From: CAZBWS01 sp964495705
Lineage (GTDB): Bacteria; Pseudomonadota; Gammaproteobacteria; HTCC5015
Reading direction: 5' to 3'
Length of the DNA: 41,710 bases
Assembly: GCA_964495705.1 (NCBI GenBank)
Contig: CAZBWS010000010.1
Span: 1-41,710 of the forward strand
The notes under the pieces were generated by a model. The model was not told the origin of the DNA, did not search any database, and was given only the letters and a program-made list of their open reading frames with translations. Positions 15,891 through 24,079 of this stretch are shown one piece after another. Position 1 is the first letter of the stretch, and the number at the start of each line of letters is the position of its first letter. The translations under genes were made by a program, and so were the position numbers.

Positions 15891-16570
15891 TTTTTTTGTA
15901 TTTCCAAAAGTTGATTCATGGCCAATTTAGCCGCTTCTTGCTCCGCCTTACGACGGCTTTTGCCTTGAGCATCGACACTAAAATCATGTGACCCAACATC
16001 GCAACGTATAGTAAAAACTTGATCGTGAGATTTTCCAGAAACACTCACTACTGAATATTGAGGCAAAGGGAATTTACGCCCCTGCAACCATTCTTGCAGG
16101 CGAGTTTTCCCGTCTTTTAACTCTTCAACACTGGGAATATTCTCAAGATACGGTTGATATAAGCTAAGCACTAAAGCTTGGGCCTCTACAATGCCAGAGT
16201 CCTCATAGACAGCGCCAAAGATCGCCTCAGTGGCGTCAGCGAGTATAGAGTCTCTACGCCAGCCCCCCGTTTTTAACTCACCACCACCTAATTTAATATA
16301 CTCTCCCAAGCCAAGCGATGTCGCCAGCTTTGCCAGTGTATCCTTATCCACAAGACTGGAGCGAAGGCGGCTTAAATCCCCTTCGGGAACATCGGGGAAT
16401 TTTCTATACAGTTCAGCCGCTATAGTAAAGTTGAGAATACTATCGCCTAGAAATTCTAGGCGTTCGTTGTTAAGTTTGTGATAGCTACGGTGGACGAGTG
16501 CCAATTCTAGTAACTCAATACTATTAAATTGGTACCCAACAGTTAATTGAATATCTTTTAAAAGAGCCAA
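15887..16570 (-). CDS. rnc: Ribonuclease III
   Basis: The 227-aa double-strand-specific endoribonuclease processes rRNA precursors and structured mRNAs. The signature NERLEFLGDS is at 35-44, with catalytic Glu/Asp in it and in the later DATEAIFGAVYED. A C-terminal double-stranded RNA-binding domain starts near KTRLQEWLQGRKFPLPQY. The start codon is TTG (16568-16570), directly abutting the TAA of the upstream DUF4845 gene. A strong AAGGAG ribosome site 8 bases upstream supports this rare start. Confidence 0.97.
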   Translation of the reverse strand: MALLKDIQLTVGYQFNSIELLELALVHRSYHKLNNERLEFLGDSILNFTIAAELYRKFPDVPEGDLSRLRSSLVDKDTLAKLATSLGLGEYIKLGGGELKTGGWRRDSILADATEAIFGAVYEDSGIVEAQALVLSLYQPYLENIPSVEELKDGKTRLQEWLQGRKFPLPQYSVVSVSGKSHDQVFTIRCDVGSHDFSVDAQGKSRRKAEQEAAKLAMNQLLEIQKK

Positions 16571-16960
16571 TTATTTAGCTCCTTCTCCGATTTTGACTGT
16601 TTTGTTGTATGAAACAACGAAATAAATATCCCAAATAAAATGTACCCTTTGCTCAAATAGTATATCAGCAGTCTTACCTTTGCCTCGAGTGTCCTTTATT
16701 ACCAAATTTTCTTTATCAGGAGAAAAAGGGACTTTATTAAAGGCAGTGTTCTTAACTAACACCTTCTCTATTTCTTTCTTCTTTGCATCTTTAAGTGCGG
16801 TATTCGCAACCAACTTGTCATTCACTATTGATTCAAAAATCACATAATTAGTTATTGGTGTATACAAGGCCATTACCGCGTACCCAATAATACCTACCAT
16901 AGATAAGACAACCAACCAACCCCACATCGTCAAACCATTTTGCTTTTTTAAGGTTTTCAT
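16571..16960 (-). CDS. DUF4845 small membrane protein
   Basis: The 129-aa protein has one N-terminal membrane segment (about residues 13-33, WGWLVVLSMVGIIGYAVMALY) after a short basic start, then a soluble Lys-rich domain. This matches the DUF4845 family, usually found between lepB and rnc in gammaproteobacteria. The fold resembles a pilin-like or signal-anchor arrangement, but the role is unknown. It begins 11 bases after lepB and ends immediately before rnc. Confidence 0.85.
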   Translation of the reverse strand: MKTLKKQNGLTMWGWLVVLSMVGIIGYAVMALYTPITNYVIFESIVNDKLVANTALKDAKKKEIEKVLVKNTAFNKVPFSPDKENLVIKDTRGKGKTADILFEQRVHFIWDIYFVVSYNKTVKIGEGAK

Positions 16961-16971
16961 TTCATCCCCAC

Positions 16972-17766
16972 TTATTTAATTTTAGTACCAATTCGATTTA
17001 AATTTTCAAAGCCTAAATGCATCCAAATAAACTGCGCTTTGCCGACTAAGCTTTCATCAGGAACCATGCCCCAAAAGCGACTATCTTTACTGTGATCACG
17101 GTTATCACCCAAAGCAAAATAATGGCCTTCTGGAACTTTTACAGAAGTATTGCCCATTCCTCGCCTACCTTTATGTTCTTGCATTAGGTGTTCAAAGCCC
17201 AGTAAATTTTCTTGCATTACTAGTGAATCATGCAGCTTGCCACTAACATCAGTATAAGTAGTTTCCTGCATCAGTGTTTGCTCTACCTGCTCACCGTTGA
17301 TGTATAGGCTATTATCTATATATTGAATCACGTCACCAGGCAAACCAACAATTCGTTTAATAAAGTCTATTGTTGGATCCTCTGGATAGCGAAAAACTGC
17401 TACATCTCCACGCTTGGGCTCACCCACTTGAATTATCTTTTTATTTATCACGGGTAACCGTATACCGTAGCTATACTTACTGACCACTAAGAAGTCCCCC
17501 ACAAGCAAAGTAGGGATCATCGAGCCCGAAGGTATTCTGAAAGGTTCAGCTATAAAGGAACGTATCACCAATACCAATAGCAGCACAGGAAAAAAAGATT
17601 TTGAAAACTCTATAATTGCAGGTTCTTTAATCGCTTTATCTTCATCACTGTTTAAGCCACCAGGATTTCTTTTCTTTTCCCATAACAGCTTATCCAGAGC
17701 AAAAACTATACCTGTAAGTAGCGTAACTAAGGTGAGGTAAAATGAAAAATCAAAATCTATTTGCAT
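16972..17766 (-). CDS. lepB: Signal peptidase I
   Basis: The 264-aa integral-membrane serine peptidase removes signal peptides from exported proteins. Two membrane segments are visible (about 10-27 and 57-75). The catalytic Ser82 lies in PSGSMIPTL and the general base Lys137 in FIKRIVGLPGD; the later box GDNRDHSKDSRFWG is intact. It is shorter than E. coli LepB (324 aa) but normal for pseudomonads. The ATG overlaps the lepA stop by 1 base (TAATG), showing translational coupling. Confidence 0.97.
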   Translation of the reverse strand: MQIDFDFSFYLTLVTLLTGIVFALDKLLWEKKRNPGGLNSDEDKAIKEPAIIEFSKSFFPVLLLVLVIRSFIAEPFRIPSGSMIPTLLVGDFLVVSKYSYGIRLPVINKKIIQVGEPKRGDVAVFRYPEDPTIDFIKRIVGLPGDVIQYIDNSLYINGEQVEQTLMQETTYTDVSGKLHDSLVMQENLLGFEHLMQEHKGRRGMGNTSVKVPEGHYFALGDNRDHSKDSRFWGMVPDESLVGKAQFIWMHLGFENLNRIGTKIK

Positions 17767-19568
17767 TACTTATTATCCACTTGTAGTACAGCTAAGAAAG
17801 CTTCTTGCGGCACTTCTACACGCCCAATATTTTTCATACGTTTTTTGCCCGCTTTTTGCTTCTCTAGCAGCTTACGCTTTCGGCTTACATCACCACCATA
17901 ACATTTAGCTAATACATTCTTACGTAAAGCTTTGACATTCGTACGAGCAACAACATGTTGCCCAATAGCCGCTTGAATGGCCACATCAAACATTTGTCGA
18001 GGAATCAACTCTTGCATTTTTTCAATTAAAGAGCGGCCTCGGCGCTGACTGATATCTCGATGGGATATAATTGCTAGAGCATCGACTTTTTCCTGATTAA
18101 TAAGTACGTCGACTTTAACCAAGTCTGAAACTTGGAAACGCAAAAAAGTGTAATCAAACGATGCATAACCACGACTCACTGACTTAAGACGGTCAAAAAA
18201 GTCCAAAACCACCTCAGACATAGGCATTTCATAAGTTAGCTGGACTTGTTTACCTGCGTATTGGATGTTTTTTTGTACGCCACGCTTCTCAACACACAAA
18301 CCTATCACATTACCCAAATAATCAGACGGGACTAATATGTTAGCCTGAATGATGGGTTCACGAATCTCATCGATAAAATTCACTTCAGGCAAGTCACTTG
18401 GACTATGTATTTCTAAAATTTCACCCTTGGTTGTTTCTACTTGATAAATCACGGTAGGAGCAGTTGTAATCAAATCGATATCATATTCACGTTCGAGGCG
18501 CTCTTGAATGATCTCCATATGCAACATGCCAAGAAAGCCACAGCGGAAACCAAAACCTAGAGCCTGAGAATTTTCTGGTTCAAAATGTAGTGCAGCATCA
18601 TTCAAGCGTAGCTTTTGCAACGCTTCACGAAAAGCATCGTAATCTTCGGCGCTGACAGGAAATAAGCCAGCAAAAACCCTGGGCTGAACAGATTGAAAGC
18701 CCGGCAAAGGCTCTACATCAACATTTTTCTCTAAAGTCAGTGTATCGCCAACAGGAGCCGCTTCAATTTCCTTTATTCCAGCGACTATATAACCCACTTC
18801 ACCCGCACTTAAACAATCCTTCTCAACTCGCTTAGGAGTGAATACGCCAACATGCTCAACCTGATAGCTGCGACCAGTAGACATCACCTTCATTTTATCC
18901 TTTGGCTTAATAGACCCGTCTACGACTCTTACCAATGAAACAATACCCAGATAGTTATCAAACCATGAATCAATGATTAAGGCCTTGAGTTCACCATCAG
19001 GCTCACCTTGCGGGGCTGGAATTTGATGTACCATCGACTCTAAAAGTTCATCTATACCTAAACCCGTTTTAGCACTAACTCGTAAAGCGTCTTGAGCTTC
19101 AACACCGATGATATCTTCAATTTCTGCAATAACACGCTCTGGGTCTGCAGCAGGCAAGTCAATTTTATTTAATACAGTCACCACTTCCAAGCCTTGCTCT
19201 AAAGCGGTATAGCAATTAGCCACACTTTGAGCCTCAACACCTTGGGATGCATCTACCACTAAAAGCGCACCGTCACAGGCAGCTAAGGATCGCGATACTT
19301 CGTAAGAGAAGTCCACGTGCCCTGGGGTATCAATGAAATTCATCTGGTAAATTTGCCCGTCATTCGCCTTATAATCCAAGGACACAGACTGCGCTTTGAT
19401 AGTAATACCTCTTTCGCGCTCTAAATCCATAGAGTCGAGGACTTGAGCCTCCATTTCACGGTCTGACAGGCCGCCACATACTTGGATAAAACGATCCGCA
19501 ATGGTCGACTTGCCGTGGTCAATATGGGCGATAATGGAGAAATTTCTAATGTGCTTCATGGGGCGCAA
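17766..19568 (-). CDS. lepA: Elongation factor 4 (LepA)
   Basis: LepA/EF4 is a ribosome-associated GTPase of about 600 aa. Motifs are AHIDHGKST, the DTPGHVDF switch and NKIDLPAADPE. EF-G-like domains II, III and V and the LepA-specific C-terminal domain follow, the last ending with ALRKNVLAKCYGGDVSRKRKLLEKQKAGKKRMK. The start is ambiguous: a TTG at 19568 has GAGGT 4 bases upstream, whereas the ATG at 19559 (MKHIRNFSIIAH) fits the family start but lies 13 bases from it. lepB follows with a 1-base overlap. Confidence 0.97.
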   Translation of the reverse strand: MRPMKHIRNFSIIAHIDHGKSTIADRFIQVCGGLSDREMEAQVLDSMDLERERGITIKAQSVSLDYKANDGQIYQMNFIDTPGHVDFSYEVSRSLAACDGALLVVDASQGVEAQSVANCYTALEQGLEVVTVLNKIDLPAADPERVIAEIEDIIGVEAQDALRVSAKTGLGIDELLESMVHQIPAPQGEPDGELKALIIDSWFDNYLGIVSLVRVVDGSIKPKDKMKVMSTGRSYQVEHVGVFTPKRVEKDCLSAGEVGYIVAGIKEIEAAPVGDTLTLEKNVDVEPLPGFQSVQPRVFAGLFPVSAEDYDAFREALQKLRLNDAALHFEPENSQALGFGFRCGFLGMLHMEIIQERLEREYDIDLITTAPTVIYQVETTKGEILEIHSPSDLPEVNFIDEIREPIIQANILVPSDYLGNVIGLCVEKRGVQKNIQYAGKQVQLTYEMPMSEVVLDFFDRLKSVSRGYASFDYTFLRFQVSDLVKVDVLINQEKVDALAIISHRDISQRRGRSLIEKMQELIPRQMFDVAIQAAIGQHVVARTNVKALRKNVLAKCYGGDVSRKRKLLEKQKAGKKRMKNIGRVEVPQEAFLAVLQVDNK

Positions 19569-19591
19569 TGCTACCTCAGCAGAGCGCCAAA

Positions 19592-19610
19592 AGACAGTAT
19601 TGCACTGCCT
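19592..19610 (-). terminator. Weak hairpin between the glutaredoxin-like gene and lepA
   Basis: On the minus strand AGGCAGT-GCAAT-ACTGTCT (7 bp, one G-U) is followed by only four T residues. It might cause partial termination between the algU-muc part and the lepA part of the gene series. Confidence 0.35.
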
Positions 19611-19631
19611 TTTTGCTGAATATGACCTGCT

Positions 19632-19865
19632 TTATGAGAGTATTTTCAATAAAGCCTCTTGATCAAGGTAATAATGACAAACCTTGTGTCCTTCATACAT
19701 CAATACAGGCACGAAAAACCCATATTTAAGCTCAAGAGCAGCATCCTCGTCGACATCCACCCAATCAAAACTAAACCTGTGTTCACTCTGTAGAGCTTCT
19801 AACTCATTTTGCAGAGCATCACACAGGTGACACTCAGGCCTGCCATATAAAATAAAGTTCTGCAC
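19632..19865 (-). CDS. Glutaredoxin-like protein (DUF836 family)
   Basis: The 77-aa protein has a thioredoxin-type fold signature: beta strand FILYGRP, then CHLC (Cys12-x-x-Cys15), then VDVDEDAALELKYGFFVPVLMYEG with the cis-proline VPV motif. This fits the DUF836 glutaredoxin-like family. It starts with GTG, which overlaps the stop of the upstream mucD-type gene by one base (TAGTG). Its place after a periplasmic protease gene suggests co-expression with envelope-stress functions, but the protein has no signal peptide and its substrate is unknown. Confidence 0.85.
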   Translation of the reverse strand: MQNFILYGRPECHLCDALQNELEALQSEHRFSFDWVDVDEDAALELKYGFFVPVLMYEGHKVCHYYLDQEALLKILS

Positions 19866-21304
19866 TAAGGGATACGAACCGCTAAAAACTCACGGCCATA
19901 GCGGCGCGCAACAAGAAAAGGTATCACCGCATTTTTCTTTAACGCCTTCACCTTCTTTTCAAAGTCCTTAACGCTTTTTACAGGCTTGTTGTTTACATGC
20001 GTAATAACATCACCACGGCGGATACCTGCTTCTGCAGCACCACCTGCAACAAGGCTATTAACGAGCACGCCACCACTTTTCACGCTCAAGGCGCTGCGCA
20101 CATCTGGACTAGGCTCTGAGACCGTTAAGCCTAACCTACCTTGTAACGGCTCTACTGGGTGTTCGTTATCTACGGCTTGCTGTGTATCTAGCTCACCCAA
20201 TATCACTCGTAATTTCTTCGGGCGCCCATCTCGCTGTACAAGAACAGAAACCTTACTTCCCGCTTTTACTTGCCCAACCAAGGGAGGAAGTGCAGATGAA
20301 CGGGGCACTTTCTTACCGTCAAACTCTAAAATTACATCACCAGGCAAAATACCCGATTTTTCTGCTGGGCCACCACCCACAAGACCAGAAACAAGAGCGC
20401 CTTGTGGCTTAGTCAAGGCAAAGCTTTCAGCTAAATCGCGTGTGACTTCTTGAATAGCCACACCGAGCCAGCCACGTGAGACTTTCCCGTTATTTTTAAG
20501 CTGATCGACTACTCCCATCGCCACATCAATCGGTATTGCAAAAGATAAGCCCATAAAACCGCCTGTACGACTGTATATTTGTGAGTTAACTCCTACGACT
20601 TCCCCGTCTAAATTGAATAAAGGGCCCCCAGAATTACCAGGATTAATGGCCACATCTGTTTGTAAAAAAGGCACATAGTTTTCATTGGGTAAAGAGCGCC
20701 CCTTGGCACTGACAATACCCGCAGTCACTGTCGCATCAAAACCAAAAGGAGACCCTATTGCCAACACCCACTCCCCTACCATCACTTCATTTGACCGCCC
20801 TAAAGGCACCACTGGCAAATTACCCGCATTAACCTTTAACAGAGCAATATCACTGCTTTTATCTTTACCTATAACTTCTGCAACAAGCTCACGCCTATCA
20901 CTAAGCTTAACCAAGACCTCGTCAGCGCCATCGACGACATGGTTGTTGGTAATTACATAACCATCTTCCGAAATAATAAAGCCAGATCCTAGGGAATGGT
21001 GACGCTGAGAGGGACCTGGATCTTGGTTAGGTGCTAGACCACGGGGCTGCCGTCCACCTGGCGCTTCAAAAAAGCGCTTTAACATATCCCCCCATGGCCC
21101 TAACTGCTCTAATTGCTCTGGGCTTATTTGCATGCCATTGGCACTCTTCTGCACCGCCTTAGTCGTACTGATATTAACCACCGCTGGAGCACTTTTTTCT
21201 ACCAACTCAGTGAAATCAGGTAATTCAACAGCAATGACCGAAGAGGAGAAAAAAATTAATAAAGCTAAAATAAAGTTAGTTACAGACATAGTTTTGAGCG
21301 GCAT
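19865..21304 (-). CDS. mucD: Periplasmic serine protease, DegP/MucD type
   Basis: The protein is an HtrA-family protease and chaperone of 479 aa from this start. A signal peptide precedes VELPDF (cut near residue 25). The catalytic triad is His122 (NNHVVDGADE), Asp152 (SSDIALLK) and Ser225 (NPGNSGGPL). Two PDZ domains follow, the second near GVLVNSLVAGGAAEAG. I chose the ATG at 21302-21304 because GGAGG lies 4 bases upstream and the signal peptide then sits at the N-terminus; an in-frame extension to 21415 would overlap mucC. Its place after algU-mucABC supports the MucD identity. Confidence 0.95.
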   Translation of the reverse strand: MPLKTMSVTNFILALLIFFSSSVIAVELPDFTELVEKSAPAVVNISTTKAVQKSANGMQISPEQLEQLGPWGDMLKRFFEAPGGRQPRGLAPNQDPGPSQRHHSLGSGFIISEDGYVITNNHVVDGADEVLVKLSDRRELVAEVIGKDKSSDIALLKVNAGNLPVVPLGRSNEVMVGEWVLAIGSPFGFDATVTAGIVSAKGRSLPNENYVPFLQTDVAINPGNSGGPLFNLDGEVVGVNSQIYSRTGGFMGLSFAIPIDVAMGVVDQLKNNGKVSRGWLGVAIQEVTRDLAESFALTKPQGALVSGLVGGGPAEKSGILPGDVILEFDGKKVPRSSALPPLVGQVKAGSKVSVLVQRDGRPKKLRVILGELDTQQAVDNEHPVEPLQGRLGLTVSEPSPDVRSALSVKSGGVLVNSLVAGGAAEAGIRRGDVITHVNNKPVKSVKDFEKKVKALKKNAVIPFLVARRYGREFLAVRIP

Positions 21305-21338
21305 ATTTCCTCCAAAAAATGATGCACGTATTAAAAAA

Positions 21339-21818
21339 TTAGAGAGTAATATTAATGTTCGAGGGCTGCGGTGCTGCTTGTACAACTTGTATAACAATTG
21401 GCTGAAATCGTTCATCAGATGACATTTTCACGGCATACAGCTTTAACCAAACAGCCCCTAAAGCTAAACCTGTTAAAGCACCTAAAACAGCAAACCATTG
21501 CCCTATGGTGTTTTCAACAGAAAAGGTATCTGCAGTAACGCCACCTACTATCATCAAAAGCAAAGGCACTATATAAACAGCCATTGAGCTTTTTAGAAGC
21601 ATATCTTCTGGCAATCCAACTTTTACCAGATCACCAATGGTAGCTTGGGCAGAATTGAGTACGCGTACTTGTGTGTATTGTTGTCCAATCACTTTACCAA
21701 CCGCAGAAGTACCACAGCCTTTTTGAGCACTACAACTTTTACAAGCAGATTGGCGCTGTGTTTGCACCCAAGCATGCCCTTCATCTAAAGCAGTGACCGT
21801 AGCCAGCTCTTCAATCAC
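21339..21818 (-). CDS. mucC: RseC/MucC family positive regulator of sigma E activity
   Basis: The 159-aa inner-membrane protein has a cysteine-rich N-terminal segment (CKSCSAQKGCGT, about residues 26-37) and two membrane helices (about 79-97 and 107-127). This is the RseC/MucC layout. Family members modulate anti-sigma factor activity. It overlaps mucB by 4 bases and lies 34 bases before mucD. Confidence 0.92.
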   Translation of the reverse strand: MIEELATVTALDEGHAWVQTQRQSACKSCSAQKGCGTSAVGKVIGQQYTQVRVLNSAQATIGDLVKVGLPEDMLLKSSMAVYIVPLLLMIVGGVTADTFSVENTIGQWFAVLGALTGLALGAVWLKLYAVKMSSDERFQPIVIQVVQAAPQPSNINITL

Positions 21819-22777
21819 AATTTTAAAGCTTCAACATGTTGGTTGATCAACATAACAGTAGCAGCTGGGACTTCACCAACCACAACCACCTTAAAGTCCC
21901 CTTTCACAGAACCGTAAGCATTCACCGCTCCCATCCGGCTCGCCCCATTAAGAGGCTTACCCTTTAAAGGCTCGATAAATACTGACACAGAGGCCATACC
22001 ATCACTCAATACCATATGTTCTACCGGAGCTTGGCTAGATTTAGCCATCTGGCGTGTATGCGAGACTAAGACAAAGCCTTGTGGTGCTTGAGTCAATCGC
22101 CACTTCAAAGCAGATTCTACTTGCGGCGGCATGCGGTCCTTACCTACTTCGACTTGCTTAAACCCTTCCGCATTTAAGCTTGGCTTAAAAGCACTATCTG
22201 GTAAATTGTCATCCAAAACTAGCTTGGTAAACATGATTTGCTCTATGGGAACTCCTTGTTCATCGAGTAAATCTGATTTAACCATCAGCTTTGTGGCTTT
22301 ATCAACCCAAATTCGATGCCCATAACGGTAGCTGTCTTTTGGCTTCAAGCTAACTATCAAGCTGTCATTATCAGCTATTCGCTCCTCTCCATCTAAGCTC
22401 AGAGAGTAAAATACCTCAATATTTTTTAAATCCTGTGGCAGCGCAAGTGGCAGCTGGCTACCGGGGCGAGACTTATCAATTGTGACTTTTTGCGACTTCG
22501 GCAATATACACGTCACAACATCTTTTCTTCGTATAATTTCTCTGGCTTCGCCATTCAAGGACAGTAATTTTTCCACCTCACCACTATCATTTTTACGACG
22601 AACAATTTCCATGCTCTCTATTTTGTTATTATGTAAATGTACAAAAGTGCCGCGATAGCTTTGGCTGCTCATCGCTGCACACATTTCTTCTAATAACTGC
22701 TTTGGCTGCAGTGTACCCGCATAGGAAAAACTACTACTTAAGCCAACGAAACTCATTAAGAAAAACAGTATTTTCAT
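21815..22777 (-). CDS. mucB: Sigma factor AlgU regulatory protein MucB/RseB
   Basis: The 320-aa periplasmic protein has a signal peptide (MKILFFLMSFVGLSSSFSYA) and the MucB/RseB two-domain layout. The N-terminal LolA-like part begins LQPKQLLEEMCAAMSSQSYRG; the C-terminal part includes WRLTQAPQGFVLVSHTRQ. RseB/MucB binds the anti-sigma factor in the periplasm and shields it from regulated proteolysis until lipid or lipoprotein signals accumulate (known for the family). It begins 2 bases after mucA. Confidence 0.94.
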   Translation of the reverse strand: MKILFFLMSFVGLSSSFSYAGTLQPKQLLEEMCAAMSSQSYRGTFVHLHNNKIESMEIVRRKNDSGEVEKLLSLNGEAREIIRRKDVVTCILPKSQKVTIDKSRPGSQLPLALPQDLKNIEVFYSLSLDGEERIADNDSLIVSLKPKDSYRYGHRIWVDKATKLMVKSDLLDEQGVPIEQIMFTKLVLDDNLPDSAFKPSLNAEGFKQVEVGKDRMPPQVESALKWRLTQAPQGFVLVSHTRQMAKSSQAPVEHMVLSDGMASVSVFIEPLKGKPLNGASRMGAVNAYGSVKGDFKVVVVGEVPAATVMLINQHVEALKL

Positions 22778-22779
22778 GA

Positions 22780-23400
22780 TTAGTGACTGTCATACCCTGC
22801 TACACGCACATAGGGGACCATACTCTGATACCCACCTGGATTAGAATGCTCAGTGTGGTCCACTAAATAACGATTTAATTCATCCTGCATACCTTCACCA
22901 GAACCTTTCCAATAAGTACGATCGCTAGAGTCATACGTGCCAGTAAAGGCAACTGGAACAACGGTTGGAGAAGTATTCGGGACAATAGTGGCAACAGTAG
23001 CTCCGTTCACCGGAGACTGTGGAGCACCAATATTATCGAAGCTCAATATCGTCACCGCAGCCACTGTTGCCGCAATAGCTAAGCCTGCAACTGGGCGTAG
23101 AAAAGGTATTACAACCGCTGGCTTTTGCTCATTCACTACTGCTTCAGGTTTAGCCTGGGGCACCAATATTGATGGTTCGTCAGCTAGCGCTGTCATTATA
23201 CCTGCAGCAAAGCCTAGTGAAGCCTTACGTTCAATATTGTTATGTGCAATATCCTTAGAAAAGTGCATAGACTGCCATACATCACGAGCTTCTTCACTAC
23301 TCATTAAGTAATCCAGTGTTGTCTCTACATCTTCTAAATCACCATCCATCAAAGCGGATATATTTTCTAACTTTTCTTTTGGTATTCTCATTTCACTCAC
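22780..23400 (-). CDS. mucA: Anti-sigma factor MucA/RseA
   Basis: The 206-aa single-pass membrane anti-sigma factor has an N-terminal RseA-type sigma-binding domain (ENISALMDGDLEDVETTLDYLM, then DVWQSMHFSKDI), a membrane segment around 99-120 (PVAGLAIAATVAAVTILSF) and a periplasmic domain ending RVAGYDSH. It inhibits AlgU by direct binding and is cut by intramembrane proteolysis (known for the family). The longest frame starts with GTG at 23400, overlapping the algU stop; an ATG three codons later (23391) is equally possible. Ribosome sites are weak for both, consistent with coupled translation. Confidence 0.93.
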   Translation of the reverse strand: MSEMRIPKEKLENISALMDGDLEDVETTLDYLMSSEEARDVWQSMHFSKDIAHNNIERKASLGFAAGIMTALADEPSILVPQAKPEAVVNEQKPAVVIPFLRPVAGLAIAATVAAVTILSFDNIGAPQSPVNGATVATIVPNTSPTVVPVAFTGTYDSSDRTYWKGSGEGMQDELNRYLVDHTEHSNPGGYQSMVPYVRVAGYDSH

Positions 23401-23975
23401 TCGCCTGCTAATGCTTTCAAGTTAATTTCAATTGCTTCTCTAGCACGAAAAATTCGCGACCTTACAGTGCCAATGGGACACTCCATCACTTCGGCAATTT
23501 CTTCATAACTCAACCCTTCGAATTCACGTAAGGTAATTGCTGTTTTAAGTTCATCGGGCAAGTCGTTAATGCTTCCGCGTACACTTTGCCTAACTTCTTC
23601 AGAGACCATCAAATCTTCAGGTGTATCGTGGTCTTGTAGTAAATCTGCGCCATCAAACTGTTCTGCATCTTGGGCATCTACTCCCATCATGCTAGCTTTG
23701 CGATGACGGGAAACTAAATAGTTCTTTGCCGTATTTATCGCAATCCGATATAACCATGTATAAAAAGCACTATCTCCGCGAAAATTTGCCAAACCACGAT
23801 AAGCCTTAATAAAAGCCTCCTGGGCGACGTCTTCCACTTCCATCTGATCTTTCACCATCCGCGATACCAAGCTAATAATTCTGCTTTGGTATTTGCGCAC
23901 TAATAAATCAAATGCTGCTTTTTCACCGGCTTGCACCCGTTTGACTAACGCGTAGTCAAGCTCTCGCTCGCTCAT
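23397..23975 (-). CDS. algU: RNA polymerase sigma factor AlgU/RpoE
   Basis: This 192-aa group 4 (ECF) sigma factor controls the envelope-stress response. Region 2 contains LVRKYQSRIISLVSRMV, then DVAQEAFIKAYRGL and FRGDSAFYTWLYRIAINTAKN. Region 4 contains LREFEGLSYEEIAEVMECPIGTVRSRIFRAREAI, the DNA-binding helix-turn-helix. It heads the algU-mucABCD series and is divergent from nadB, the conserved pseudomonad arrangement. AAGGG upstream of the ATG is a usable ribosome site. The product probably drives its own operon, but I cannot place a credible sigma E promoter at the right distance. Confidence 0.97.
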   Translation of the reverse strand: MSERELDYALVKRVQAGEKAAFDLLVRKYQSRIISLVSRMVKDQMEVEDVAQEAFIKAYRGLANFRGDSAFYTWLYRIAINTAKNYLVSRHRKASMMGVDAQDAEQFDGADLLQDHDTPEDLMVSEEVRQSVRGSINDLPDELKTAITLREFEGLSYEEIAEVMECPIGTVRSRIFRAREAIEINLKALAGE

Positions 23976-24079
23976 TCATTACCCTTATTGACTGACCATG
24001 TTGTGTAGAGTTCCAACAGAGCCGAAATTTTATCTATTTTTTTGAAATATTAATATAAAATGATTTTTTATTTTTTAGT

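Noticed and set aside
21305..21415. Longer mucD frame starting at 21415
   Set aside because: It would overlap mucC by 77 bases and bury the signal peptide at residue 38; the ATG at 21304 has a GGAGG ribosome site.
23987..24014. Sigma E-like promoter GGAACT-N16-GTCAAT upstream of algU on the minus strand
   Set aside because: The -10 element ends only 11 bases before the algU ATG, so transcription would begin about 5 bases before the start codon and exclude the AAGGG ribosome site. Autoregulation remains likely but this element is not placed well enough.
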